DNA of 64,000 nt, from contig NZ_JACHMZ010000001.1 of the NCBI RefSeq assembly GCF_014205165.1, forward strand, positions 7,360,501-7,424,500, given 5' to 3'. The stretch is from Micromonospora carbonacea (lineage in GTDB: Bacteria > Actinomycetota > Actinomycetes > Mycobacteriales > Micromonosporaceae). The position numbers and the translations under genes were made by a program. Under the pieces are notes generated by a model, which was not told the origin of the DNA, searched no databases, and was given only the letters and a program-made list of their open reading frames with translations. Each line of letters begins with the position of its first letter. Position 1 is the first letter of the stretch. Shown one piece after another: positions 7,629 through 16,141 of this stretch.

Positions 7629-9641
7629 TCAGATCTTCAGCTCCTTACGGCACCAGCGTCGCACCAGGGCACGTTTACCCGCGGACAGCTCCCGGGTGAT
7701 CGGCATCTCCAGGGCGGTGCCCCGACGGCTCTCGTCGATCACGTCCAGCATCAGTCCCGCGAAGTGGGTCACCCGGTTCGGATCGTGAGGGGTGTTGGCC
7801 GGCCCCCACGGAATGATCGTCCCCATGATCGGGTAGAGCAGCGCGTAGTAGCTGAACACCTCCCGGTACACCAGGTCGAAGGTGAGCTGGTCGTCCGGTA
7901 TGCCGCTGTAGTCGTCGTACGGCAGTGCCCGGACCGTGGAGAAGTACTCCACCGCCCAGGCCGGGTTGTCCGGGTCGGCGTGGGTGTCCGGCGGCAGGTA
8001 CCGCAGCTTGTAGCAGGCCGGGGCGTCGACCTCGATCGGCACGTCCACCCGGCCGCCGGCCGGCACCCGCACGGTGAACTCGCCGACCTTCTCCTCACCG
8101 AGTGAGGTCGCGGTCAGCACCAGCGGGTTCACCGAGTTCACCCGGCCGGGTGTCTGCACGTCCCGCCAGACCTGCACGGTCAGGGTCAGGGGCTCGGTGA
8201 TCGGCTCGCCCTTGCGGAACAGCCGCAGCGCGGCTGTCCCCTTCGCCCGCTGGCCGGGGCCGTCCGGCGCCATGTCCAGGTACACCGCCTGGTCGTCGGT
8301 GGCGACCTGGACCGTCCCGATCTCCCGCAGCAGCAGCACGGGACGGTGGTCGACCCAGGCCCGCAGTTGCAGCACGCCGTCGTGGATGTGCTGCCCGATC
8401 TCGCTGCGCGGACTGAAGTCGAACTCGACCACTCCGCCGTACGTCTCGTAGGGGCCCTGCTCGTAGTCCACCACGCCGATCATCGTGCGCCGCTGCTGGC
8501 CCCCGACCTCGTAGAGCAGCTCCAGGAACACGCCCCCGTCGAAATCGATCTTGCTGAAGTCGCCGCCGCCGACCTCAGGGAACGCGGTGCCCAGGTCGAG
8601 CACCACCCGGTTCTCGTCGATGTACGCCATGGCCGGGCCGACCAGCTCCGCGTCCGCGCTCGACGCGCTCAGCGCGTTCAGGGTGGTGCCGGGGATTTCG
8701 ACGCGTTCCACGTCCTCGTGGGTCTTGACCCGCATCCGGGTCACCGCCCGGGGGGCGCCCCCGTCGGCCGGGAAGTAGGGCGGGCCGGGCTGGTGCAGGG
8801 CCCGGCCGACCGGGGCGGAGATCATGTCGGTGCCGTTCCACACGCCGACGGTGCCGACCACCCGACCGATCTTCGGGTTCATCGCCCGCTCGCCCCGCTG
8901 GAACTTGTCGTACATGGTCATCTGGTCGAAGCTGGTCCGCATCCCGTAGAAGCACCAGCGCAGCAGCAGACCACCGCCGTCGGCAGCGCCCTCGCGCAGA
9001 GCACGCAGGCCGTCCGAGTCCGGCGCTCGCTCCGGGTCGACGAAGACCAGCGTGGAGTTCGGGATGACGGCCTGGAAGGAGCCGGCACCGCCGGGACGGA
9101 AGAAGTTCAGCCACCTGGTGAACGAGGTGGTCGGCACCCCCCGCACCAGCTCGGTCGGCTCGCCGTCGCGGTCCGGGCCGATGATCCGGAAGCCGGCCGC
9201 CACGAACTGGGTGCCGTAGCTGTCGGCCGGGTTCACGTCGACGATCCGGGCGTTGAACGCGAGATACGCGTTGAGCAGCGGATCCCGGGCGGCTCTGGTC
9301 ACCGGTTGGTCGTCCACCCACACGCTTGTCGCCTGCGCGTTGCCGAACGTGGCGAGGTGGTCACCCCAGTAGTTCCAGTAGCCCGGCATGCCGGACTGCC
9401 AGTTGGGGTTGGGCGTGGCCGCCGTGTCCGGGTCCGCGTACACCACCAGGCTGGTCATCCATTCCCGGTACGCGGCGTCGTCCATCGCCGGCAGGGTCGC
9501 GCCCTCCACCACCGGCGGATTCAACACCTGGACCCGGTCGTAGTCCAGCAGATGGACGATGTTCTCGTTGTTGGCGGTGGACGGGTTGACCATCGCGTCG
9601 GTGCCGAAGAACCCGATTCTGGGCCGGGCCAGATAGCTCAT
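7629..9641 (-). CDS. VioB/RebD N-terminal-domain-like protein (stand-alone subunit)
   Basis: A 670-residue protein that resembles the N-terminal two thirds of VioB, the violacein-pathway enzyme that couples two indolepyruvate imines. The order of shared stretches is the same: VNPSTANNENI near the start (VioB: NAPTAN), GTVGVWNGTDMISAPVGRAL in the middle (VioB: GVVGLWRRGELASYPAGRLL), DLVYREVFSYYALLYPIM and TRELSAGKRALVRR at the end (VioB: RHVMAYYELVYPFM, TRELSAPKARL). The comparison is from memory, not an alignment run. VioB continues from here into a ferritin-like domain; here that domain is the separate gene just upstream, overlapping by ATGA (9638-9641). No tryptophan oxidase lies nearby, so the substrate may not be tryptophan-derived. 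Confidence 0.75.
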   Translation of the reverse strand: MSYLARPRIGFFGTDAMVNPSTANNENIVHLLDYDRVQVLNPPVVEGATLPAMDDAAYREWMTSLVVYADPDTAATPNPNWQSGMPGYWNYWGDHLATFGNAQATSVWVDDQPVTRAARDPLLNAYLAFNARIVDVNPADSYGTQFVAAGFRIIGPDRDGEPTELVRGVPTTSFTRWLNFFRPGGAGSFQAVIPNSTLVFVDPERAPDSDGLRALREGAADGGGLLLRWCFYGMRTSFDQMTMYDKFQRGERAMNPKIGRVVGTVGVWNGTDMISAPVGRALHQPGPPYFPADGGAPRAVTRMRVKTHEDVERVEIPGTTLNALSASSADAELVGPAMAYIDENRVVLDLGTAFPEVGGGDFSKIDFDGGVFLELLYEVGGQQRRTMIGVVDYEQGPYETYGGVVEFDFSPRSEIGQHIHDGVLQLRAWVDHRPVLLLREIGTVQVATDDQAVYLDMAPDGPGQRAKGTAALRLFRKGEPITEPLTLTVQVWRDVQTPGRVNSVNPLVLTATSLGEEKVGEFTVRVPAGGRVDVPIEVDAPACYKLRYLPPDTHADPDNPAWAVEYFSTVRALPYDDYSGIPDDQLTFDLVYREVFSYYALLYPIMGTIIPWGPANTPHDPNRVTHFAGLMLDVIDESRRGTALEMPITRELSAGKRALVRRWCRKELKI

Positions 9642-10903
9642 GCGGACAACTCCACGGACGACGGGGCGAAGAGCGGGACCAGCGTTTCCAGCCGGGCGGC
9701 GATGGTGGCCAGCGCGTCCTGCGCCTCAGCGCCGATCCCGGAGCCGGTGAGGCCGAGCACCCGGCACCGTCCGGCGACCGCGAGCAGTCGTCCGGCCAGC
9801 GCGTCGATCGTGGCCGGCGGGCCGGTCGGCTGGGGTTGCGGTAGCTCGAAGCTGGGTCCGGCGTACCGGCCCGGGTGGTCCGCGCCGGCCGGCAGCCGGG
9901 TCAGCAGCGCCGCGAGCGGCTTGATGCCCAGCGGCATCAGAGCGGTGATCACGCGCGCCAGGCCCCGCCGCTGTGCGGCGCTCTCGCCGTCCGGCGTGAA
10001 CAGCCGGGTCAGCATGTCCACGAAGAGCAGGTACAGCTCGTTGAAGGCGGCGCCGACCGACCGCGCCGCCGGGTCGGTGATCAGGGTGCCGCCGGTGCTC
10101 GTCGCGTCGTAGGCCGGGTTCTCCACGGTCGGCCAGCCTGGGACGAAGTCCGGCTGCGTGCGGTTGAGCCCGTCCAACTGGTCGGCGATCTGGTGGAAGT
10201 ACGCGAAGTGCGAGTTCGACTGCCAGTCCGGCACGCCCTCGCCCTCCAGCACGATGAGGTCGATGTACCGGGCGGCCTGCTCGGCGGTGGTTATCGCTTC
10301 CAGCGTCGGGGTCAGCGGAATGAGGGCGCTGGTGACCTGCCGGGTCGCGGACGCCCGGTCGATCCACTCCGGATGACCCAGGATCGCCTTCTTGATCTGG
10401 TCGTAGAGTTCGGCGATCGAGCCGTACGGCCGCTCCTGGCTGGGGGGCATCGCCAGGTTCAGCCGGGCGTGCGCCTGCCGCCCGCACTCGGCGCAGAAGG
10501 CGTCCCACCAGCCGTCCGGCTCCGGCTTCTCCCAGCACAGGAACCGGTTGACGGTGTCCCGGTCGAACGGTGTCAACGTGGACGGCAGGTTTATGTCCGA
10601 GTACCGGCTGGCCGGCTGCGGGAAGTTGGGCCGCCACAGCAACGGCGGGGCACCCAGCGCGATCAGGATGTTGTTGGCCAGGGTGAGGTGGTACATCTCC
10701 TGCACGGCGATGCGGGTGAGCTGATGGCTCCACTGCTCGGTCAGGGCAGCCCGGACCGCGGTGATCCCGGGATCACCGCCGTGGGCCAGGGTCGCCGCCG
10801 CGTACAGGTACTGCACGCAGAGCATGTGTTCCAGCTCGCAAGCATCGTGGAGCATCTTGATGGTCGTGGGCTTGTCCAGCAACGCGGGCTCGATGGCGGC
10901 CAC
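9638..10903 (-). CDS. Ferritin-like iminophenyl-pyruvate dimer synthase-domain protein
   Basis: A 421-residue protein carrying the helical ferritin-like domain found at the C-terminus of VioB and in RebD/StaD-type enzymes. The N-terminal stretch IKMLHDACELEHMLCVQYLY and the helix IAVQEMYHLTLANNILIALG supply Glu and His residues (ELEH, QEMYH) expected to bind iron; VioB has EEMIHYLVVNNLLMALG at the latter position. A later HFAYFHQI gives more His. GTG at 10903 is chosen because GGGGGAGG lies 6 nt upstream; a TTG at 10909 in frame would sit on the Shine-Dalgarno. It overlaps the downstream partner by 4 bp, so equal synthesis and a complex are likely. Confidence 0.75.
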   Translation of the reverse strand: MAAIEPALLDKPTTIKMLHDACELEHMLCVQYLYAAATLAHGGDPGITAVRAALTEQWSHQLTRIAVQEMYHLTLANNILIALGAPPLLWRPNFPQPASRYSDINLPSTLTPFDRDTVNRFLCWEKPEPDGWWDAFCAECGRQAHARLNLAMPPSQERPYGSIAELYDQIKKAILGHPEWIDRASATRQVTSALIPLTPTLEAITTAEQAARYIDLIVLEGEGVPDWQSNSHFAYFHQIADQLDGLNRTQPDFVPGWPTVENPAYDATSTGGTLITDPAARSVGAAFNELYLLFVDMLTRLFTPDGESAAQRRGLARVITALMPLGIKPLAALLTRLPAGADHPGRYAGPSFELPQPQPTGPPATIDALAGRLLAVAGRCRVLGLTGSGIGAEAQDALATIAARLETLVPLFAPSSVELSA

Positions 10904-11282
10904 GCACAACCTCCCCCTCGTGAGCGGAAAGTGTTCCGATGACTACCCGACGCTACAAACGGGGGGTCCGGCCGCCAACCCATTGGCCAGGATCTATCGA
11001 ATCATGGGAAGGTCGAGCGCCACGCGGTACAATGCCGCACCGCCCTCGGTGGCAGTCGGGATCCGGTGGGACAGCGCTCCGCCCAGGACCGCTGGAGGAA
11101 GCCCGTGCACAGGCTGCCGGTGGCTCGATGAGGGCTTTCCGGGTAACAGGCTGAGCACCGTAGGGTCGCGGGCGATCGTCGGTCGAGTGGACACGGACCT
11201 GTGGTGGTGCAACGAAAGAGCGCAGAACCCCGGCGGCCGATGGCGACCCAGGACGCCGGCCGCATCCGGCCGATGGCTTCGG
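10904..11282. other. Intergenic region with no gene seen
   Basis: 379 bp upstream of the VioB-like operon and downstream of the next minus-strand gene. It should contain the operon promoter, but I could not identify clear -35/-10 boxes or dyads. Confidence 0.4.
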
Positions 11283-11720
11283 TCAGGCCCGCTTGCGCCT
11301 CGCGATCTCGTCGGAGAGCTGCCGCACGAGGGCAGGGTCCGCGTCCCGGGCGAGGGCGACGTAGTGGTCCATGACGGCCGGCCGGTAGCGCACGGGCAAC
11401 GTCTGTCCTGGGGCGAGTCGGGTCAGCTCGGTGATCGTGAGGTCTTCGTCTGCGATACCGCGGAACGAGATGCCCTCGGCGGTCTCCACGTCGAACATCA
11501 GGACCACGCGAGGATTGCTGTTCACCTCCCGCCAGTCGACGAGAACGCCGAGCGCGAGCGCCCCCGTGCGCAGTTCCGCGTTGCGCTTCCGGGCATCACT
11601 GCTCAGGAGCGGGTTCGGGGCGACGCCCGGGAAGTCGGGCCCGACGCCGAGCGATTCCCGACTCAGGTCGGGCCTGAGCTGCGCCATCAGATCGTTGAGC
11701 TTCTTCTTCGAACCGAACAC
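11283..11720 (-). CDS. Small conserved-type hypothetical protein
   Basis: A 145-residue protein starting MFGSKKKLNDLMAQL, with a beta-rich middle (ALALGVLVDWREVNSNPRVV, then LMFDVETAEG) and a segment GQTLPVRYRPAVMDHYVAL. The C-terminus is basic and helical. The VRY/RPAVMDHYVA stretch resembles small SHOCT-less, DUF3592-like proteins where a velocity of beta strands leads to 'VRYDPxxP', but I do not assign a family. The GTG start has a purine-rich GGGAGGGGGCAGG just upstream. It is a single gene. Confidence 0.7.
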   Translation of the reverse strand: MFGSKKKLNDLMAQLRPDLSRESLGVGPDFPGVAPNPLLSSDARKRNAELRTGALALGVLVDWREVNSNPRVVLMFDVETAEGISFRGIADEDLTITELTRLAPGQTLPVRYRPAVMDHYVALARDADPALVRQLSDEIARRKRA

Positions 11721-12071
11721 CCTGCCCCCTCCCGCACACCGCTGCCGGAGTCTCGGCTTGGTGCTTCACCCTCATCGCGATGATACGTCGCCGGCCATTC
11801 CCTTCCGGCCCGGCCGTCCCGTCGGTTCTGGTCGCCAGGCGGGGCGAAGCGTCCTCCGGGCAGGCGGCAGGTCTCCGGATAGCCGTTGGCCCGCTCGACC
11901 AGATCTTTGGGCGTTCAGGTTGGACGGCCGGCAGCGGGTAGGTCGGACCCTGGCGGAGCGACGCGAGCGCTCAGCCGTGCCTGCGCTCCAGATCCGCTCG
12001 GCACCAATATCGAAAAATAGATGTGCGACAGTTGATCTGGGAAGATCTCAGCGTTACCGGACGGGTGCTCG
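11721..12071. other. Divergent promoter region with an AT-richer patch
   Basis: Separates the small gene at 11283-11720 (minus) from the secreted protein gene (plus). The part from about 12000 to 12055 is noticeably AT-rich (AATATCGAAAAATAGATG) and probably carries the promoter of the secreted protein gene. No gene seen. Confidence 0.4.
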
Positions 12072-12089
12072 ATGACCGAAAGGAATGCC

Positions 12090-12446
12090 GTGCTGCGTCG
12101 AATCCTAGCCGTTCTTGCCCTGGCGGCCGTCTCGCTCATCATCGCCCCAGCATCAATTCCCGCCAATGCGAATCCGGTGTCGGAAAAGATCGCCCTGAAT
12201 GGGAATTCCGCGCCGGGGGCCTTCGGCCTCGACGGGACCTGGTCCTGCTACGTCCCGAGCGGCTACACCTGGGACCAGGTGGAGCCCACCGGCACCTGCG
12301 GATCGCTCTCGTACCGCTACCGGCTGCGGACCCCGGTCAGCGGCCTGTGGGCCTGCGCGATCCCGTTTGGCTGGACGTACGACTCGGTCCGGTCCACGAG
12401 TGTCTGTGGCTCGACGAGCCCTTACCAGTATCGCCTACTGGGCTGA
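12090..12446 (+). CDS. Small secreted protein with two cysteine-bearing tandem repeats
   Basis: A 118-residue exported protein. A signal peptide (RRILAVLALAAVSLIIAP... to ANA) is followed by two repeats of about 33-36 residues. The first contains GTWSCYVPSGYTWDQV...GTCGS then YRYRL; the second contains GLWACAIPFGWTYDSV...SVCGS then YQYRL. Each repeat has two Cys that could form an internal disulfide. GTG at 12090 is preferred because AAAGGA is 5 nt upstream; ATG at 12072 would add six residues. No family name came to mind. Secretion and disulfides suggest an extracellular binding or inhibitory role, which is inference. Confidence 0.75.
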   Translation: MLRRILAVLALAAVSLIIAPASIPANANPVSEKIALNGNSAPGAFGLDGTWSCYVPSGYTWDQVEPTGTCGSLSYRYRLRTPVSGLWACAIPFGWTYDSVRSTSVCGSTSPYQYRLLG

Positions 12447-12565
12447 CCGCCCTCGGTCCGCGCGGCCGATCGCGCCGCGGCTCGGGCTTCCCGTGCTGCC
12501 GTTCGTCGCGGAAGTTTCGGTCTTCCAACACCTGGGTGTGGTTGCCGCCGTCGTGGGCGTCGGGG

Positions 12566-14071
12566 CTACCGGACGAGCAACGGGAGCGCGGCGAAGGTGT
12601 GGTCCTGCCACAGTCGCCGTGAGGTTTCCTCCGGGTACGCGACGACCACCGGCTGTTCGTCGAAGATCCGCGTGCTGCGACCGGCGTCGTACGACGGCCA
12701 GCCGGGGCCGCCGTTCGCGGCGAACGCCGTCCACGCCCCGCGAATCTGCCCGGACAGTTCCTGCGCCGCCGGGGTGGGCGGATCACCGATCAGCATCGCG
12801 GGTTGCCCGCTGGTCAGGTTGCCGAAGACCAACGGCACGTCCAGGCCGTGACAGGCGCCCAGGGTGCCGCCCAGGCCCGGCGCCGGCCAGGTCAGCTCGT
12901 AGAGGTAGGCCCGGCCGCCAGCGGCGAGTTGCGCGTCGGCCAGGTGCAGGCTCGGCATCCGGAACAGCCAGTCCGCGTTGACCAGCTCGTACAGTTGCTC
13001 ATCGGTCGCATCGGGGAACGCCTCCCGGTATCGGCTGGAGCCGTCCGGGCCCGGTGCCAACATCCGCAGCGCGGTCTCGGCCTGCTCCGGCGTGACCTGG
13101 CCGAGTACGCCGTCGAGCAGGCTGAACAGCCGGTGCTCGTCCCGGGTGTGTCCGACGAGCAGCGCGACGTCCCGCGCGGCGCCGTCGGCAAGCGCCCGCC
13201 AGGGGGTCGCCGGCAGCACGTCGCCGTCGACGACCGGCGCGAACGGGATCGGCCGGTGGGTGATCCGCCCCCAACGCTCCCGCCACTGGACGATCCTGGC
13301 CGAGATCGCCTGGCCCACGGCCGGCAGCCGGTCCGGCGCCACCGTCGACAGGTCGGCCAGGGTCGGTCGTACCCCCAGCTCGGCGGCGCAGGCGGCGGTG
13401 ACGTCGGCGGCCAGCTCGGGCGAGAAGAACGTACCCGGGATGCTCTGCGCGACCGCGCGCCGGAACAGTCCGGCGGCGCGCGGCATGGCCAGCAGCGCGG
13501 CGACCGAGCCGCCGCCGGCCGACTGCCCGAAGACCGTCACCCGCTCCGGGTCACCACCGAAGGCACGGATGTTGTCCCGCACCCACTCCAGGGCCGCGAC
13601 CTGGTCGAGCAGCCCCCGGTTGGCCGGGGCCCCGTCGACCATCCCGAAACCCTCGAAACCGAGGCGGTAGTTGAGCGTCACCACCACGGTTCCGCTGCGG
13701 GCGAGCTGCCCGCCGTCGTACTCCGCAAGGCCGGAACAGCCGACGAGGTAACCACCACCGGGGATCCACACCATGACCGGCAACCGCGCCGCCGGGTCGG
13801 GGTCCGGCGTCCAGACGTTGAGCGTCAGCCAGTCGTCGCCGACGCCCTGCGGGGACATCCCGAACGCGCCGGGCTGCGGGGGCGGCGGACCGTAGGCGAC
13901 CGCCGGACGCACGCCCTCCCAGCCGCGCCCCGGCCGCGGCGCGGCGAACCGGAGGCCGCCAACCGGAGGCTCGGCGTACGGGATGCCGCGAAACACGGCG
14001 AGGCCCGCCTCCCGGCCGCCACGCAGGACACCGACCACGGTACGCACTTCCGGCTCGGACTCCGACTGCAT
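12566..14071 (-). CDS. Type B carboxylesterase (para-nitrobenzyl esterase family)
   Basis: A 501-residue alpha/beta hydrolase that cleaves carboxylic esters. It has the family start FRGIPYAEPPVGGLRF, the oxyanion loop GGGYLVG, the nucleophile elbow GQSAGGGS, an acidic residue in TRDEHRLF and the catalytic His in ACHGLDVPLVFG. No signal peptide, so it is cytosolic. The ATG at 14071 has GGGGAGG 7 nt upstream, which fixes the start. It is convergent with the small secreted protein gene and stands alone; the physiological ester is unknown. Confidence 0.9.
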   Translation of the reverse strand: MQSESEPEVRTVVGVLRGGREAGLAVFRGIPYAEPPVGGLRFAAPRPGRGWEGVRPAVAYGPPPPQPGAFGMSPQGVGDDWLTLNVWTPDPDPAARLPVMVWIPGGGYLVGCSGLAEYDGGQLARSGTVVVTLNYRLGFEGFGMVDGAPANRGLLDQVAALEWVRDNIRAFGGDPERVTVFGQSAGGGSVAALLAMPRAAGLFRRAVAQSIPGTFFSPELAADVTAACAAELGVRPTLADLSTVAPDRLPAVGQAISARIVQWRERWGRITHRPIPFAPVVDGDVLPATPWRALADGAARDVALLVGHTRDEHRLFSLLDGVLGQVTPEQAETALRMLAPGPDGSSRYREAFPDATDEQLYELVNADWLFRMPSLHLADAQLAAGGRAYLYELTWPAPGLGGTLGACHGLDVPLVFGNLTSGQPAMLIGDPPTPAAQELSGQIRGAWTAFAANGGPGWPSYDAGRSTRIFDEQPVVVAYPEETSRRLWQDHTFAALPLLVR

Positions 14072-14470
14072 GCTGGCGCCTCCCCGCTCCCGGTCGGCCG
14101 CAGCATCCCAGCGCCCGCCGAGCACCGGCAAACCATTTAGGGCCTTCGTTGCCCGGCGCCAGATCATGAGGGGTCTGGACCGAGGAACGCGGGTAGGGCC
14201 CTTCTTGCTGCCTGGCCTGTCAATGCTGGCGCTGCCGCTCGGGGTTCTCCCGAGCGCCGACGTCCGGGCTGGCGTTGAGGCCGTCGGCGATCCGGTTTGG
14301 GAGAGGATAGCCGTGCTCGACGGACAGCGCGCGTTCCTGGCCCGGTTTGGTGGCCCAGCCGCAGCGGTACGTCATCCGACCGTTCCACCCGGATTCCGCA
14401 TCAACGAGCACGCTCATCCGACAGGCTTTCCGACTCGCTTTCTCGAACCGCTCTCCTCGCGCCTTTCCGC
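14072..14470. other. Intergenic region with no gene seen
   Basis: 399 bp between the esterase start and the aldo/keto reductase stop, both genes on the minus strand. Short frames here have neither ribosome binding sites nor recognisable products. It should hold the esterase promoter. Confidence 0.4.
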
Positions 14471-15349
14471 TCAGGCGGTCGTGTCCTGGGCCAGTGCGTC
14501 GAAGGCCGTCGTGGCTTCCCGGTCCAGCTCGATCCGGGCGACCGCCATGTTGTCGGCCAGGTGCGCGAGGTTGCGGGTGCCGGGGATCAGCAGTGTGGCC
14601 GAGCTGTGCCCGAGCAGCCACGCCAGGCCGGCCTGAGCCGGGGTGATGGCGAGGCGTCGGGCGTGCGCGGTGACGACCGGGTTGTCGGTGACGTTGGGCA
14701 GCCAGTCGAAGGCCGATCCGAGCGGGCAGTACGGCACCCAGGCGACGCCCTGCTCGGCGCATTCGGTCAGCACGTCCTCCTGGCCACGGGTGAGGACGTT
14801 GTACAGGTTCTGCACGCAGACGATGCCGGCCGGAAGAGCCTGCCGCAGTTGTACGAGGCTGACGTGGCTCAGGCCGATGCCGCCGATCTTGCCCTCGTCG
14901 CGTAGGGCGATCAGCTCGGCGAGCTGGCTGTCCAGGTCGACCACCTGGTCGCCGGTGACGGTGATGCCCGGCGGCACGTCGGCCCGGCGAAGATTGACCA
15001 CGGCGAGGTGTTCGGTGCCGAGGGTGCGCAGGTTCTCCTCGACCGACGCCCGTAGCTGCGCCGGCTTCTGGGCGGCGACCAGTCGCTCGGTCGGGTGGGA
15101 CACCGCGCCGACCTTGGTGACGATCCGCAGGCTTCCGGTGTACGGATGCAGAGCGGTCCTGATCAGTTCGTTGACTGTGCCGTAGAACTGGGCCGTGTCG
15201 ATGTGGTCGACGCCGAGTTCGACCGCGCGGCGCAGCACCGTGACGGCATCCGCGGGGTCGGCGTGTTCCAGCTGCATGGCGCCGAAGCCGACCCGCAGGA
15301 CCTCGTGATCGCCCAGCTTTCCGTGCGCGTACCCCTGCGATGTGGTCAT
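14471..15349 (-). CDS. Aldo/keto reductase
   Basis: A 292-residue NAD(P)H-dependent oxidoreductase with a TIM barrel. The tetrad positions are visible: Asp and Tyr in DHIDTAQFYG, Lys in RIVTKVG. The usual His position is in AVVNLRRAD, where Asn replaces His, as in a common actinomycete subgroup. The cofactor phosphate loop is LLIPGTRNLAHLADN. The start has GGAGGT 8 nt upstream. It is transcribed divergently from the TetR gene at 15451, with two matching operators between them, so its expression is most likely repressed by that protein and induced by an unknown ligand. Confidence 0.9.
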   Translation of the reverse strand: MTTSQGYAHGKLGDHEVLRVGFGAMQLEHADPADAVTVLRRAVELGVDHIDTAQFYGTVNELIRTALHPYTGSLRIVTKVGAVSHPTERLVAAQKPAQLRASVEENLRTLGTEHLAVVNLRRADVPPGITVTGDQVVDLDSQLAELIALRDEGKIGGIGLSHVSLVQLRQALPAGIVCVQNLYNVLTRGQEDVLTECAEQGVAWVPYCPLGSAFDWLPNVTDNPVVTAHARRLAITPAQAGLAWLLGHSSATLLIPGTRNLAHLADNMAVARIELDREATTAFDALAQDTTA

Positions 15350-15378
15350 GGTCGTGGACCTCCAGATACGATGACCGC

Positions 15379-15398
15379 AAGCGGAACCGGTTCCGTTT
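15379..15398. promoter_or_regulatory. TetR operator candidate 1
   Basis: AAGCGGAACCGGTTCCGTTT, a 20-bp palindrome with one mismatched pair, 30 bp upstream of the aldo/keto reductase start. Confidence 0.75.
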
Positions 15399-15419
15399 GT
15401 CTCAGCTCGACCCTAGCAG

Positions 15420-15439
15420 AAGCGGAAGCGGTTCCGCTT
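15420..15439. promoter_or_regulatory. TetR operator candidate 2
   Basis: AAGCGGAAGCGGTTCCGCTT, again 20 bp with one mismatched pair and nearly identical to candidate 1. Centres are 41 bp apart (about four helical turns). It ends 11 bp before the TetR start codon, so repressor binding would block its own gene. Confidence 0.75.
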
Positions 15440-15450
15440 AAGAGGTGATC

Positions 15451-16026
15451 ATGGTTTCCGAGATCGAGCGACGCCCCGGCGCGCGCAGGGACGCCCAGCG
15501 CAACCGGCAGCGCATCATCGAGGCCGCCAAGCGCGCCCTCACCACCGGTCCGGACCCTGTCAAGATCGAGACCATCGCCCGTGAGGCGGGAGTCGGCGTC
15601 GGGACGCTCTACCGCAACTTCCCGTCCCGCGAGGCCCTGGTCGAGGAGGTCTACCGCAGCGAACTCACCCACCTCTGCGCCGTCGCCACGCAACTGGTGG
15701 CCGACCACCCGCCAGCCGATGCCATGCGCGAATGGATGCGCTGCTACCAGGACTTCGTCGCCACCAAACACGGCATGGCCGAGGCCCTACGCGCGGTGAT
15801 CGCCAGCGGTGCGATCAGCTCCGGCCAGACCCGCGAACACCTCGACGGCGCCATCGCCACCATCCTCGACGCCGGCCGGACCGACGGCAGCCTGCGTGCC
15901 GACGTCCAACCGGCCGACGTGTCCGCCAGCATGGCCGGCATCATGCTGACCGCCGCCGACATCGACCAGGCCAGCCGGATGCTGCAACTGCTCGTCGACG
16001 GCCTGCTCGCCCGCGACGCCTCCTGA
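15451..16026 (+). CDS. TetR/AcrR-family repressor
   Basis: A 191-residue regulator. The helix-turn-helix is at about residues 35-65 (IETIAREAGVGVGTLYRNFP), followed by an all-helical ligand domain. ATG at 15451 is chosen because AGAGGTG is just upstream; a GTG at 15445 lies inside that Shine-Dalgarno. Divergent from the aldo/keto reductase, with twin palindromes in the gap, so autoregulation and control of the reductase are likely. The ligand is unknown. Confidence 0.9.
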   Translation: MVSEIERRPGARRDAQRNRQRIIEAAKRALTTGPDPVKIETIAREAGVGVGTLYRNFPSREALVEEVYRSELTHLCAVATQLVADHPPADAMREWMRCYQDFVATKHGMAEALRAVIASGAISSGQTREHLDGAIATILDAGRTDGSLRADVQPADVSASMAGIMLTAADIDQASRMLQLLVDGLLARDAS

Positions 16027-16137
16027 AGGGCCCCTCGTCGCCGCGTCCGCTCTCGATGTTCGGGTCCGCGCCGGCGGCGACCAGGATCCGTACGGCCGTC
16101 CGCTTGTCGTGCAGCGGGGCCAGGTAGCGGGGTGTGG
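16024..16137 (-). pseudogene. Ankyrin-repeat remnant
   Basis: The minus strand between the TetR and CPBP genes encodes HTPRYLAPLHDKRTAVRILV, then AAGADPNIESGRGDEG. This is one ankyrin repeat (consensus TPLHLA...LL..GADPN). There is no start codon with a ribosome binding site and no neighbouring repeats, so it is a remnant of a lost ankyrin-repeat protein. Confidence 0.6.
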
Positions 16138-16141
16138 TCCC

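Noticed and set aside
8346..10112. 588-codon plus-strand frame opposite the VioB-like genes
   Set aside because: Low-complexity His/Arg/Val-rich product and no start signal; the minus-strand genes explain the region.
12803..14140. 445-codon plus-strand frame opposite the carboxylesterase
   Set aside because: Shadow of the esterase gene; no recognisable product.
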